DNA from: Candidatus Aenigmatarchaeota archaeon
GTDB taxonomy: Archaea > Aenigmatarchaeota > Aenigmatarchaeia > Aenigmatarchaeales > JAHLMR01
Reading direction: 5' to 3'
DNA: 31,689 bases
NCBI GenBank assembly: GCA_018920255.1
Contig: JAHLMR010000006.1
Location: forward strand, 1-31,689
Made by a program: the position numbers and the translations under genes. This document shows positions 1 through 7,353 of the stretch, piece by piece. The stretch's first letter is position 1. Each line of letters begins with the position of its first letter. Under the pieces are notes generated by a model. The model had not been told where the DNA came from. It ran no database searches and was given only the letters and a program-made list of their open reading frames with translations.

Positions 1-590
1 GTTTGATTTGGCCCTGTTATTGAAATAGTTAAAAGATAAGCTCCTGGTTGTATAGATCTTGGTAATGAAATTTCTAAAGATATTGTTTTATTTTCATTAT
101 AATTTAAATATAAAGCATTTATGCTTTTTCCTTCAGATTTTGCTATTATATGATTACTTAAAGTACCTAATAGTGAAATTGAAAACCAGCCTGAAGCATC
201 TGTATTTTTTATTGTTATATCCTCAGAAGTTGTATAACCAGAATAAACATATATTGTTTCTGGTTTTATAATTTCAAATGCAAACGATTGTGATGAAAAT
301 AATAAAAGAATTAATGCAAATAAAAATATTTTTAATTCAGTTTTTTGTATTTCTTTAGATGTAGTTTGTTTTTTTAATCTTTTAATAATGTAAATTAAAA
401 TTAAAATACCTAAAATAGCTCCAATACCTTGAATTATAAAATTTGAGATGTTTTTGAAATCAGCTATTAAACTAGTTTGTCCTTCTCCGAAAGATAAAAT
501 ATTAGAAAAACTTATATATTGAACAATTAACATACCAATAAGTAAAATTGTTAATGTAATTATCATGCTTAATAATGAATCTCCATGCAT
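1..590 (-). CDS. Membrane-anchored protein with extracytoplasmic domain (C-terminus cut off by window)
   Basis: An open frame reads from an ATG at 590 leftwards off the window; 196 residues are visible. I see three hydrophobic stretches, at about residues 7-28, 51-69 and 88-105. The last is followed by a polar, beta-rich segment (FEIIKPETIYVYSGYTT...) like the start of an Ig-like or NEW3-type extracellular domain. After the second stretch comes a basic cytoplasmic-looking loop (KRLKKQTTSKE). Its start lies 43 nt after the aIF2-gamma stop. It has its own TATA-like box (611-623) about 27 nt upstream, so it may be transcribed separately. No family is recognised; a surface or adhesion role is a guess. 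Confidence 0.7.
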   Translation of the reverse strand, partial: MHGDSLLSMIITLTILLIGMLIVQYISFSNILSFGEGQTSLIADFKNISNFIIQGIGAILGILILIYIIKRLKKQTTSKEIQKTELKIFLFALILLLFSSQSFAFEIIKPETIYVYSGYTTSEDITIKNTDASGWFSISLLGTLSNHIIAKSEGKSINALYLNYNENKTISLEISLPRSIQPGAYLLTISITGPNQ

Positions 591-610
591 AATATTATTT
601 TTCTAATAGA

Positions 611-623
611 TTATTTATAAAGA
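611..623 (-). promoter_or_regulatory. TATA-like box for the gene starting at 590
   Basis: On the minus strand this reads CTTTATAAATAAT and is centred about 27 nt before the ATG at 590, the spacing expected for a leaderless archaeal transcript. Confidence 0.5.
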
Positions 624-632
624 TATTATTTT

Positions 633-1838
633 TTAAACAACAGTTCCATACCCTATTAATCTCCATCTGTCTCCAATTTTTCTAGAAATTACTACTTTAT
701 CTTCTTTTTCAGCAATAACAGGTATTTTAAGGTTTAATAAGCATGTTTTTTTCTTTATTTCTGTTACAGTTGCTATACTTCTCCCTGTACCAATGTTTAT
801 CATTAGCATTTCTCCTATCTTTAAATTTTCTATTTTTTCACCGCTCACAGTTTGTGAAAATAAATTAAAATCTATTTGAACTTTATCTTTTGGTTTTTGT
901 ATATTAATACCAGCAACATTTCCTGAAAGATTATCTGCTTTTGTTATACTAGGATCTAATGATGTCATAACTCCAAGAAGCCCACCTGGACCGGCTTCCT
1001 TTAATTCTTTTCCAGATTTTTGTAAACCAATTATTTTTGTTTTAATTGTTAACCATTTTCCATCTTTTTGTATTCCTGGAGAAATTTCTATTTCATCACC
1101 TATTTTAAATTTTCCTTGAATCAAACCGCCACCTATTACTCCTCCTTTAAGTGCTTGGATGGAAGAACCTGGTTTATTTATGTCAAAGGATCTTACTACA
1201 AACATTTTTGGTGGTTTTTCTGGATCTCTTACTGGAGTAGGTATTTTTTCTTGAATATATTTTAAAAGTATATCTATATTTATGTTATGAAGCGCTGATA
1301 CAGGAATAATAGGTGCATTTTCAGCTATACTACCTTTTAAAAATTCTTTTATTTCTTTATAATTTTCAATTGCTCTTTCTTTAGAAACAATATCTATTTT
1401 TGTTTGTACAACAATTATATTTTTTATGCCAATAATATTTAATACGTTTAAATGTTCTTTTGTTTGAGATTGAGGACATTTTTCATTTGCAGCAATTACA
1501 AAAAGTATTCCATCCATTAAACTTGCTGCTGATAATACTGTTGCCATAAGTGTTTCGTGACCTGGTGCATCAACAAAACTTACAGTTCTTTGAGGTTCTG
1601 TTTTTTCAAAACATTTTTGACAAACTTGTTTTACAGTAAATATTTTACATTTTTTACAAAAATAAATTGTAGCATCAGCATAACCAATTTTTATTGTTAT
1701 TCCTCTTTTAAGTTCTTCAGAATGTTGTGCAGTCCATTTTCCAGTTATAGCTTTAACAAGAGTGCTTTTTCCATGATCTACATGTCCTAAAGTTCCTATA
1801 TTCACTTCTGGTAAAAGTCTTTTATCAATCATTTCCAT
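633..1838 (-). CDS. eif2g: Translation initiation factor aIF2, gamma subunit
   Basis: GTPase core of the heterotrimer that carries Met-tRNAi to the small ribosomal subunit. Seen in the 401-aa product: G1 GHVDHGKS (18-25), a zinc knuckle with Cys61/64/73/76, G3 DAPGH (90-94), a G4 position that reads TKID (146-149) where the family normally has NKxD, and two downstream beta-barrel domains. Length is close to the usual ~410 aa. The ATG at 1838 directly abuts the S6e stop codon (1839-1841), so the two genes are translationally adjacent. This S6e-aIF2gamma pairing is a well-known archaeal gene order. The N-to-T change in G4 is the only odd feature; it does not suggest inactivation, because TKxD works in SRP-type GTPases. 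Confidence 0.97.
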   Translation of the reverse strand: MEMIDKRLLPEVNIGTLGHVDHGKSTLVKAITGKWTAQHSEELKRGITIKIGYADATIYFCKKCKIFTVKQVCQKCFEKTEPQRTVSFVDAPGHETLMATVLSAASLMDGILFVIAANEKCPQSQTKEHLNVLNIIGIKNIIVVQTKIDIVSKERAIENYKEIKEFLKGSIAENAPIIPVSALHNINIDILLKYIQEKIPTPVRDPEKPPKMFVVRSFDINKPGSSIQALKGGVIGGGLIQGKFKIGDEIEISPGIQKDGKWLTIKTKIIGLQKSGKELKEAGPGGLLGVMTSLDPSITKADNLSGNVAGINIQKPKDKVQIDFNLFSQTVSGEKIENLKIGEMLMINIGTGRSIATVTEIKKKTCLLNLKIPVIAEKEDKVVISRKIGDRWRLIGYGTVV

Positions 1839-2228
1839 TTAACCACTTTCTTCTTTCTTTTCAGCTGGTTTTAAAAGTGAAACAATATCCCCCTCACCTT
1901 TTATAACCTTACAATTTATTTGTGCTATAGTATTATCAATTGTATTTCCATGAACTGTTTTTCTTTTTCTTAAACCCTTTTTCCATGGTTTAAATCCTGG
2001 TCCAGAAGAAAGTAAAAGTCTTTTCCTTGCTGTTCCTATAAAATCTGGGCGCATTGGAAAACCATCTTTGTCTGATCCTCCAGTTATTTTTAATAAAAAT
2101 CCAGAAGCCCCTATTAAATTTCCATCGAATGTATCTCCAATTTTTAAATTTAAAAATGGTGTTATATCTTTTTCTATTTGAACAGATTTTCTTGTTTTAG
2201 GATCTGAAACTACAATTTTTACAGGCAT
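1839..2228 (-). CDS. rps6e: Small-subunit ribosomal protein eS6
   Basis: Ribosomal protein of the 30S subunit, 129 aa, recognised from MPVKIVVSDPKTRKS at the N-terminus, the GGSDKDGFPMRPD segment and the GxRKRKTVHGNTI stretch, all typical of archaeal S6e. The frame is open upstream to 2264, but I place the start at the ATG at 2228. There a strong GGGAGGT ribosome-binding site precedes it by about 7 nt and the protein then begins as its homologues do. A TATA-like box lies at 2301-2310, leaving a leader of roughly 50 nt, so this is a leadered transcript. The last codon touches the aIF2-gamma start. Confidence 0.96.
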   Translation of the reverse strand: MPVKIVVSDPKTRKSVQIEKDITPFLNLKIGDTFDGNLIGASGFLLKITGGSDKDGFPMRPDFIGTARKRLLLSSGPGFKPWKKGLRKRKTVHGNTIDNTIAQINCKVIKGEGDIVSLLKPAEKKEESG

Positions 2229-2300
2229 ATAACCAACCTCCCAGTTTAGATTTTCATAATTCAATCTACATTTCCGGGTAATTAAATAAAATACTAGAAA

Positions 2301-2310
2301 GTATTTAAAA
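2301..2310 (-). promoter_or_regulatory. TATA-like box for S6e-aIF2gamma
   Basis: Minus strand TTTTAAATAC. The expected start of transcription is near 2280, about 50 nt before the S6e ATG, consistent with use of a Shine-Dalgarno site rather than leaderless translation. Confidence 0.5.
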
Positions 2311-2988
2311 TTATATTAAATGAAAAATAAAAAGAAAGAAAACTAAAACTGGTTGATGAATTAAATAAATAAATAATGAATTTCTTCCTAAAAAACAAAT
2401 TTTATTAAACATTTTTTCTGCATTTTTTGGCTTAAAATTATAATAAACAAATTTACCAGAACCCATTCCAAGAAGAAAAATACCAAACCAAGGAAATAAT
2501 GGTTCATAATCAAAAGAAGAAATTTTTTGAGGAAATAACCAAAACAAGTATTGATTAGAAAAATTAAAGAAAACTCCAATGAATAAAATAATAAAACCAA
2601 ATATAAAATTAAACTTTTCAAATTTAAAAAAGAAGTATGATAAAACTATGGAAATTCCTATTAAATGCAATATTCCAAATAAAATAAAATGTTCTTTAAA
2701 TAAAAAATAGGTAATTAATGTAATTAATATCCCTATAGTAAAAATTTTGACTCCTCTTTTAAAAGTATGAAAAAAATTTTTATTTCTTTTAATACTTAAG
2801 TATGAAGAAACACCTGATATAAAAATAAACATTGCAGCAATAAATCTTGGAACAAAAAACCAATAAAAAATTGAATTATAATTTATTAAATTAAAAAATT
2901 TTAATGTAAATGAATAATTAAATAAAATCATAGATAAAACAGCTATTCCTCTTAAAAAATCTATTTGCCAAATTCTGTAATTATTCAA
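2311..2988 (-). CDS. DUF1624 / HGSNAT-like membrane acyltransferase
   Basis: A 225-aa multi-pass membrane protein. The N-terminal pattern RIWQIDFLRGIAVLSMILFN and the C-terminal NSLFIYLIHQPVL pattern are typical of the DUF1624 / heparan-alpha-glucosaminide N-acetyltransferase catalytic-like family, whose members are thought to move acyl groups across or at the membrane. Substrate is unknown. The start codon is TTG at 2988. It overlaps the aIF5B stop (2981-2983), and the next in-frame ATG would lie inside the first membrane helix, so TTG is preferred. Overlap with aIF5B implies co-transcription, although the functions look unrelated. Many DUF1624 proteins have FHxxFD after the first helix; here it is FNYSF, closer to the VNYGGG of animal HGSNAT. 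Confidence 0.75.
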   Translation of the reverse strand: MNNYRIWQIDFLRGIAVLSMILFNYSFTLKFFNLINYNSIFYWFFVPRFIAAMFIFISGVSSYLSIKRNKNFFHTFKRGVKIFTIGILITLITYFLFKEHFILFGILHLIGISIVLSYFFFKFEKFNFIFGFIILFIGVFFNFSNQYLFWLFPQKISSFDYEPLFPWFGIFLLGMGSGKFVYYNFKPKNAEKMFNKICFLGRNSLFIYLIHQPVLVFFLFIFHLI

Positions 2989-4714
2989 TTTCCCCGCCTA
3001 TAATTTTTTTAGCTAAATTTGCCTCATCCCAAAGTTCAACTTCTTCTAAAACTTTTATATCTTCTTTTGTTATTACAGATGTTAAAATATCATTTTCAAA
3101 TATATGTCTTCCAACTATTGGACCATCTATACTTATAGCAACACGTTCTCCCTTTTTTGCTTCTTGAATATTTATTCCTTCAGATTGTATAGAAGATAAA
3201 GTTCCTATTTCCTTTCCAGATTTTTGTAGCTTTATTCCTGGTTTTAAAATTCCATCTAAAATCTCAACTCCAACTATTGCTGGGTTTGATGTATGAAATA
3301 CACATCCTGGAATTAATTTTAATACAACAGGCCTTGTTATTTGGGATAGTTTTTCTTCTATTATTATTTTTTTCTTTTCTTTAATTTTTTCTTCAAATTT
3401 TTCAAAAATTTGATAAATAATATTATCATAAATTAAAGTAATTTTATTATCAGATGCCAACTTTTCAATTTCTTCAGATGGTTTCACTCCAAAGGCAAGA
3501 ATAAATTTTTTTAATGGATCTTTAATAGCTGTCATAAACATTATATCTGCTTTTGTTATTTCGCCTACATTTGCAATTTTTATTGGAATTCCTTTTTGTT
3601 TTACCATATAAATTAATGCTTCTAAACTTCCTAAAGTATCTGCTTTAAGCATAATACCTTCTTCTGATGATTCTATTTCTATTTCAGAAATTTCTGTTTT
3701 TAATTCACTTTTAAATTTTTCTATTTTACTTTCATCTGATGTTATTATTACAGAACTTCCAGCAACAGCATTTTCAAGATTTTGTGCTGCTATTTTAATT
3801 CCTGCAGCAGCATATACTTTATCAACATTTTCAAACTCTTTTTCTATTCTTATTTCTTTAAGTGGCTTTGGAACTAACAATGCTTTTATTTTTGTTACTA
3901 TAGGCTCCTTTGCACCAATAATTATCCAATCTCCAACACGTGCAATTCCATCATAAAGTATTATATCTATTGTTTTACCATGTCCTTTAAAGTCCTTAAC
4001 TTCTAAAATTGTACCAAAACCAATATCTTCACTTTTTATTTCTAATTCGTTTTTCAAAAATGCTTGTGAGAGTCCTATAAGCGTAATTAAAAGCTCTGGT
4101 ATACCCTCTCCTGTTAATCCAGATACAGGAATTATTGCAACTGTTTTTTTAAAATCTAAAACTCTATCAAATCTTTCTGAGTTAAATCCGTGCTCATAAA
4201 GCTGACCAACTATTTTATATATTTTTTCCTCTAAAATTGCTTTTGTTTTTTCTGATTGTTGAGAAAACGAATCTAAAAAACATGCATTACTTTTTTCTTT
4301 CCAGCCTTCTATTTTATCTATTTTTGTAGCAGCAACAACAAATGGAGTTTTATATTGTTTTAATATTGATATGCATTCTAATGTTTGATCTTGAACACCT
4401 TCATTAATATCAATTACTAATATTGCAATATCTGCTAAGTTTCCGCCTCTTTTTCTTATTGAATTAAAAGCAGCATGCCCAGGAGTATCTAAAAGTAAAA
4501 AACCCGGAATCTCTATATTTATTTTTAATTTATCTAAAAGATTTTTACATGTATTTTTTATAGATTCAAGAGGTAATAAAGAACAGCCTGCCCATTGTGT
4601 TATTGCACCCGCTTCTCGAGAAGCAACAGAAGTTCCTCTAATTTTGTCTAAAAGAGTAGTTTTTCCTGAATCTATATGACCCATTACTGTTATAATAGGA
4701 CAACGAATAACCAT
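2981..4714 (-). CDS. infB: Translation initiation factor aIF5B (IF2-like GTPase)
   Basis: Ribosome-dependent GTPase that promotes subunit joining during initiation. The product (577 aa from the ATG at 4714) shows G1 GHIDSGKT (12-19), switch I ITQWAG (38-43), G3 DTPGH (76-80), G4 TKID (130-133), RKRGGNLADIAILVIDINEG, then the beta-barrel and C-terminal domains seen in full-length aIF5B. Several normally fixed positions differ: DHGK is DSGK, ITQHIGA is ITQWAGC, NKID is TKID. The start at 4714 gives MVIRCPIITVMGH, which matches the family N-terminus. A GTG at 4723 is in frame, and the TATA-like box at 4745-4753 would place transcription initiation near 4723, so the leader would be about 9 nt or absent. 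Its stop overlaps the next gene's TTG. Confidence 0.96.
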   Translation of the reverse strand: MVIRCPIITVMGHIDSGKTTLLDKIRGTSVASREAGAITQWAGCSLLPLESIKNTCKNLLDKLKINIEIPGFLLLDTPGHAAFNSIRKRGGNLADIAILVIDINEGVQDQTLECISILKQYKTPFVVAATKIDKIEGWKEKSNACFLDSFSQQSEKTKAILEEKIYKIVGQLYEHGFNSERFDRVLDFKKTVAIIPVSGLTGEGIPELLITLIGLSQAFLKNELEIKSEDIGFGTILEVKDFKGHGKTIDIILYDGIARVGDWIIIGAKEPIVTKIKALLVPKPLKEIRIEKEFENVDKVYAAAGIKIAAQNLENAVAGSSVIITSDESKIEKFKSELKTEISEIEIESSEEGIMLKADTLGSLEALIYMVKQKGIPIKIANVGEITKADIMFMTAIKDPLKKFILAFGVKPSEEIEKLASDNKITLIYDNIIYQIFEKFEEKIKEKKKIIIEEKLSQITRPVVLKLIPGCVFHTSNPAIVGVEILDGILKPGIKLQKSGKEIGTLSSIQSEGINIQEAKKGERVAISIDGPIVGRHIFENDILTSVITKEDIKVLEEVELWDEANLAKKIIGGEIE

Positions 4715-4744
4715 AAATATCACTAATAGAATTTGTAAAATAAA

Positions 4745-4753
4745 GTATTTAAA
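4745..4753 (-). promoter_or_regulatory. TATA-like box for aIF5B
   Basis: Minus strand TTTAAATAC, centred about 26 nt from 4723 and 35 nt from the ATG at 4714. Confidence 0.5.
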
Positions 4754-4764
4754 AAAGAAAAAAT

Positions 4765-5535
4765 TTATGTTAATTTATATTCTCCTTTTAGCGTTATATG
4801 TGGATAAACCTTTAAACCCCTTCTTGTTATATCCATTTTAACTATTTTTGTTATTATATCCGCACCTCTTAATTTAAGAATTTCTAAAGCTCTTCCTCTT
4901 TCTCCATTTTTATAAATAACATTATATAAACATATTATTCCATCTGCAAGAAAACTTACTGCTTCTCCATGTTCTACATAAACTGCTCCAATATGTGTTG
5001 GATTTGCTGTTTCTCTTACAAGAAAAGAAGTAATTTTATGAGACTCTAAATATCTAAATAACTGTTCCATATAAATTCTAAATCTTGACTCTTCACCGGA
5101 AAATGCTGATGCTATTGCACTTAAAGAATCGATACAAACAATATCAGGATCAAATGATTTTGGTATTAAAACTGGCTGAATTTCTATTAAAAGCTCTCTT
5201 TTTGCTTCACTTAAAAGAGCTTCTACGCTTCTTGCTATATCTAGAGCATTAAACCTTTTAATTAAAAGAAGTCCTTTCTTTTCATATTTTTCTGTATCAA
5301 AACCAAAATTTTTCATATGACTTCTTAATCTTTCTTCTGGTTCTTCAAAACTCATAAATAATACTTTTTTTCCTTGTTTACAGGCATTATAAGCAAGCTG
5401 AATACAAAATATAGTTTTTCCTGAACCCGGACCTCCTTCAACAAGGATTGAAGATCCTTCAGGTATTCCACCATTTCTTATTAACTCATCAAATCCTGGG
5501 ATTAATGTTTTAAATTTAGGTGGATCAATAACCAT
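4765..5535 (-). CDS. Single-domain KaiC/RadA-like ATPase
   Basis: A 256-aa RecA-superfamily ATPase of the KaiC type: GFDELIRNGGIPEGSSILVEG start, Walker A GGPGSGKT (34-41), Walker B DIVCIDSLSAI, and a C-terminal ERGRALEILKLRG segment common in archaeal KaiC-like proteins. One KaiC domain only, so this is not a circadian-type double KaiC; archaeal single-domain members are usually linked to signalling or motility regulation, without a settled role. The ATG at 5535 has an AGAGGTGA site 7 nt upstream, inside the end of the preceding membrane-protein gene, so the two are an operon and may work together. Confidence 0.88.
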   Translation of the reverse strand: MVIDPPKFKTLIPGFDELIRNGGIPEGSSILVEGGPGSGKTIFCIQLAYNACKQGKKVLFMSFEEPEERLRSHMKNFGFDTEKYEKKGLLLIKRFNALDIARSVEALLSEAKRELLIEIQPVLIPKSFDPDIVCIDSLSAIASAFSGEESRFRIYMEQLFRYLESHKITSFLVRETANPTHIGAVYVEHGEAVSFLADGIICLYNVIYKNGERGRALEILKLRGADIITKIVKMDITRRGLKVYPHITLKGEYKLT

Positions 5536-5542
5536 ATAAATT

Positions 5543-6412
5543 TCACCTCTTCTTATTTTTAATTTCTTTTTGTTCTCTTTTTATTTTTCTTTCAATCTCT
5601 TCTAGCTCCTCTTTTATTAATGGTATTTGTCTATTTATATCTCTTATTATTTCTCCATATTTTCTAACTTTAATATTATATGTACCTTCATCTATTTTAC
5701 CCTTTTCAAAATAATCTCTTTGTACATTTGCTATTAAATTTCTAACAGAGTTTCTACGTATATATAAATTTTCTAATTTTTTCTTTAAAAGATAAACTTT
5801 TATTCTTTTATATGAAATAAAAGATAAAATAATTATTATAGCTATTGTTATAAGAATTTCCTTCCAATATGTTTTAATAAAATTTTCTAATGTTCTTGAA
5901 GTTATTTCATAAAATAGTTTTAATTTTGTTTGAATAGACTGTTGTTCTGATATTACTTTGTAAGTATCTTCAATCTCCTTTAAAGCAATCTCATACCTTT
6001 CAGAATAAAAATCTGCTCTTGCCTTTTCATAGCTTTCTAAAACTGGGGTTATATTAATTTCTGATAACTCATCTATTGTAGATTTTAAAGTTTCTAATTC
6101 GTCTTTTGTTCTGTATGCTAATGATTTTAAATTTGAAAGTTCATTTATTAAATTTTTTACTTTAGTATAATTTTGAGTTTCATTTCTAGCTACTTCTAAA
6201 TAATATTTTGAATTAAATTCTGTTTCTGCTATTAAAAGTGTATCGTTATATCTAACTACATTAAATCCATCTTCTATCATTTTTTTCATATCTTCTTTTG
6301 CTTTTAATAACTGAGATTTAACAATAAAAGCTTCACTTGTAACATTTTCAGCTAAAGTAGAAACTCCAAATACTATTAATATTAAAATACCAAACAATAC
6401 TTTATAGTTCAT
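5543..6412 (-). CDS. Signal-anchored coiled-coil membrane protein, unknown function
   Basis: A 289-aa protein with an N-terminal signal-like helix (about 4-21), a long external helical/coiled-coil part rich in E and K (about 25-180), one membrane segment near 185-204 (WKEILITIAIIIILSFIS), and a basic cytoplasmic tail of about 85 residues ending in a coiled coil. The tail stretch DYFEKGKIDEGTYNIKVRKYGE resembles short cytoplasmic domains seen in other archaeal membrane proteins; I do not recognise a named family. It starts 15 nt after the L24e stop and lies 7 nt before the KaiC-like gene. A topology of external sensor-like helices plus a cytoplasmic tail next to a KaiC ATPase suggests a membrane partner, but this is inference. 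Confidence 0.75.
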   Translation of the reverse strand: MNYKVLFGILILIVFGVSTLAENVTSEAFIVKSQLLKAKEDMKKMIEDGFNVVRYNDTLLIAETEFNSKYYLEVARNETQNYTKVKNLINELSNLKSLAYRTKDELETLKSTIDELSEINITPVLESYEKARADFYSERYEIALKEIEDTYKVISEQQSIQTKLKLFYEITSRTLENFIKTYWKEILITIAIIIILSFISYKRIKVYLLKKKLENLYIRRNSVRNLIANVQRDYFEKGKIDEGTYNIKVRKYGEIIRDINRQIPLIKEELEEIERKIKREQKEIKNKKR

Positions 6413-6427
6413 AAATAAAATAATAAT

Positions 6428-6607
6428 TTATTTATTTTTAAACTTTTTTTTGACTACCCATTTTGTTTTGTTTGATTCTCTCTTTAATTTTATTTTATTT
6501 TTTTCGCATTTTCTGCTACAGAAATATAATATTTTTCCATCACTAAATACAAACATTTTTCCTGTTCCTTCTTCTATTTCATTTTTACAGAAACTACATT
6601 TAACCAA
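6428..6607 (-). CDS. rpl24e: Large-subunit ribosomal protein eL24 (TTG start)
   Basis: A 59-aa zinc-ribbon ribosomal protein. The translation begins MVKCSFCKNEIEEGTGKMF and continues with FSDGKILYFCSRKCEKN, giving the four zinc Cys (CxxC...CxxxC) and the GTGKM...LYFCSxKCEKN signature of L24e. A W-V-V-K-K basic tail closes the protein. The start is TTG at 6607, preceded by an AAGGGGAT ribosome-binding site; there is no ATG at the right place, so ATG-only gene callers will miss it. It follows S28e by 10 nt and completes the conserved L7Ae-S28e-L24e order. Confidence 0.93.
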   Translation of the reverse strand: MVKCSFCKNEIEEGTGKMFVFSDGKILYFCSRKCEKNKIKLKRESNKTKWVVKKKFKNK

Positions 6608-6617
6608 AATTATCCCC

Positions 6618-6866
6618 TTATTTTACTTGAAGAGTACCAGCAGATTCCATTTCTGTTTCTCTTAGCATTAATATGTCTCCAATTCTTACTGGACCAAATA
6701 CGTTTCTTATTAAAATTTTTCCTGTATCCCTTCCTTCTAAAACCCTGCATCTAACTTGCATTACTCCCTTTACTCCTGTTCTACCTATTAGTTGTACTAC
6801 TTCTGCTGGAACGGCATCCTGTGGTTTTCCCTTTGCTTCTTCTTTTTTTTGAACTTGTTTTTCCAT
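6618..6866 (-). CDS. rps28e: Small-subunit ribosomal protein eS28
   Basis: An 82-aa product with [44 protein letters not shown] and [11 protein letters not shown], the core of archaeal S28e, an OB-fold protein of the 30S head. It carries about 15 extra N-terminal residues rich in K, E and Q compared with many archaeal forms, and a short SAGTLQVK tail instead of the usual xARKL ending. It sits 12 nt after L7Ae and 10 nt before L24e on the same strand, a conserved archaeal trio. Confidence 0.95.
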   Translation of the reverse strand: MEKQVQKKEEAKGKPQDAVPAEVVQLIGRTGVKGVMQVRCRVLEGRDTGKILIRNVFGPVRIGDILMLRETEMESAGTLQVK

Positions 6867-6878
6867 TAAATATCACAC

Positions 6879-7244
6879 TTATTTCTTTAAAGAGTTTAAT
6901 AATTTTATAACATCCTCAAACATATCTTTTGCATTACCCTCATTTATTACTGCAACTGATGCTGCAGAAACATTAATACCTGCAGCTCTCCCTAAATCTT
7001 TTTTACTTTTAACATAACCATATGGAATTTTCTTTTCTTCACAAAGCATTGGAAGATGTAATACAACTTCTTCTGGCTGAACATCTTCTGCAATGACAAC
7101 AAGCTTTGCAACAGATCTTTCTACTGCTTTTGTTGTTTCATTTGTACCAACACAAATTTTACCAGTTGATCTTATATTTTCAATTGTTTGAAGTATTTTT
7201 TCTTGAACCTCTTTTGGAACTTCAAATTTAACATATGAAGCCAT
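6879..7244 (-). CDS. rpl7ae: Ribosomal protein L7Ae (kink-turn RNA-binding protein)
   Basis: A 121-aa kink-turn binding protein that serves the ribosome, C/D and H/ACA guide RNPs and, in archaea, RNase P. Diagnostic stretches are [44 protein letters not shown] and [11 protein letters not shown] start it at the ATG at 7244 rather than the in-frame TTG at 7247, because the site GAGGTGA lies 4 nt before the ATG. A TATA-like box at 7298-7307 heads the L7Ae-S28e-L24e unit and is divergent from gltX. Confidence 0.96.
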   Translation of the reverse strand: MASYVKFEVPKEVQEKILQTIENIRSTGKICVGTNETTKAVERSVAKLVVIAEDVQPEEVVLHLPMLCEEKKIPYGYVKSKKDLGRAAGINVSAASVAVINEGNAKDMFEDVIKLLNSLKK

Positions 7245-7297
7245 CAAATCACCTCTTGGTTCATTTTATCATTATTGAAATAATGTTATTCTTAATG

Positions 7298-7307
7298 TAT
7301 TTAAAGA
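7298..7307 (-). promoter_or_regulatory. TATA-like box for the L7Ae-S28e-L24e unit
   Basis: Minus strand CTTTAAATAC, about 58 nt before the L7Ae ATG. This implies a leader of roughly 30 nt carrying the GAGGTGA site. Confidence 0.5.
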
Positions 7308-7323
7308 TTTTCATTAAAATAAG

Positions 7324-7337
7324 TTTATAAATTTAAA
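7324..7337 (+). promoter_or_regulatory. TATA-like box for gltX
   Basis: TTTATAAATTTAAA centred about 24 nt before the ATG at 7354, with no ribosome-binding site between them; this fits a leaderless transcript. Confidence 0.55.
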
Positions 7338-7353
7338 ATAAAAATTATTTTCC

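Noticed and set aside
2229-2264. N-terminal extension of S6e starting at 2264
   Set aside because: A strong GGGAGGT site lies directly before the ATG at 2228 and the family N-terminus begins there; the extra residues include the ribosome-binding site itself.
4765-5535. RadA recombinase
   Set aside because: The sequence has a single KaiC domain pattern with GFDELIRNGGIPEGS and ERGRALEILKLRG and lacks the N-terminal helix-hairpin-helix domain of RadA.
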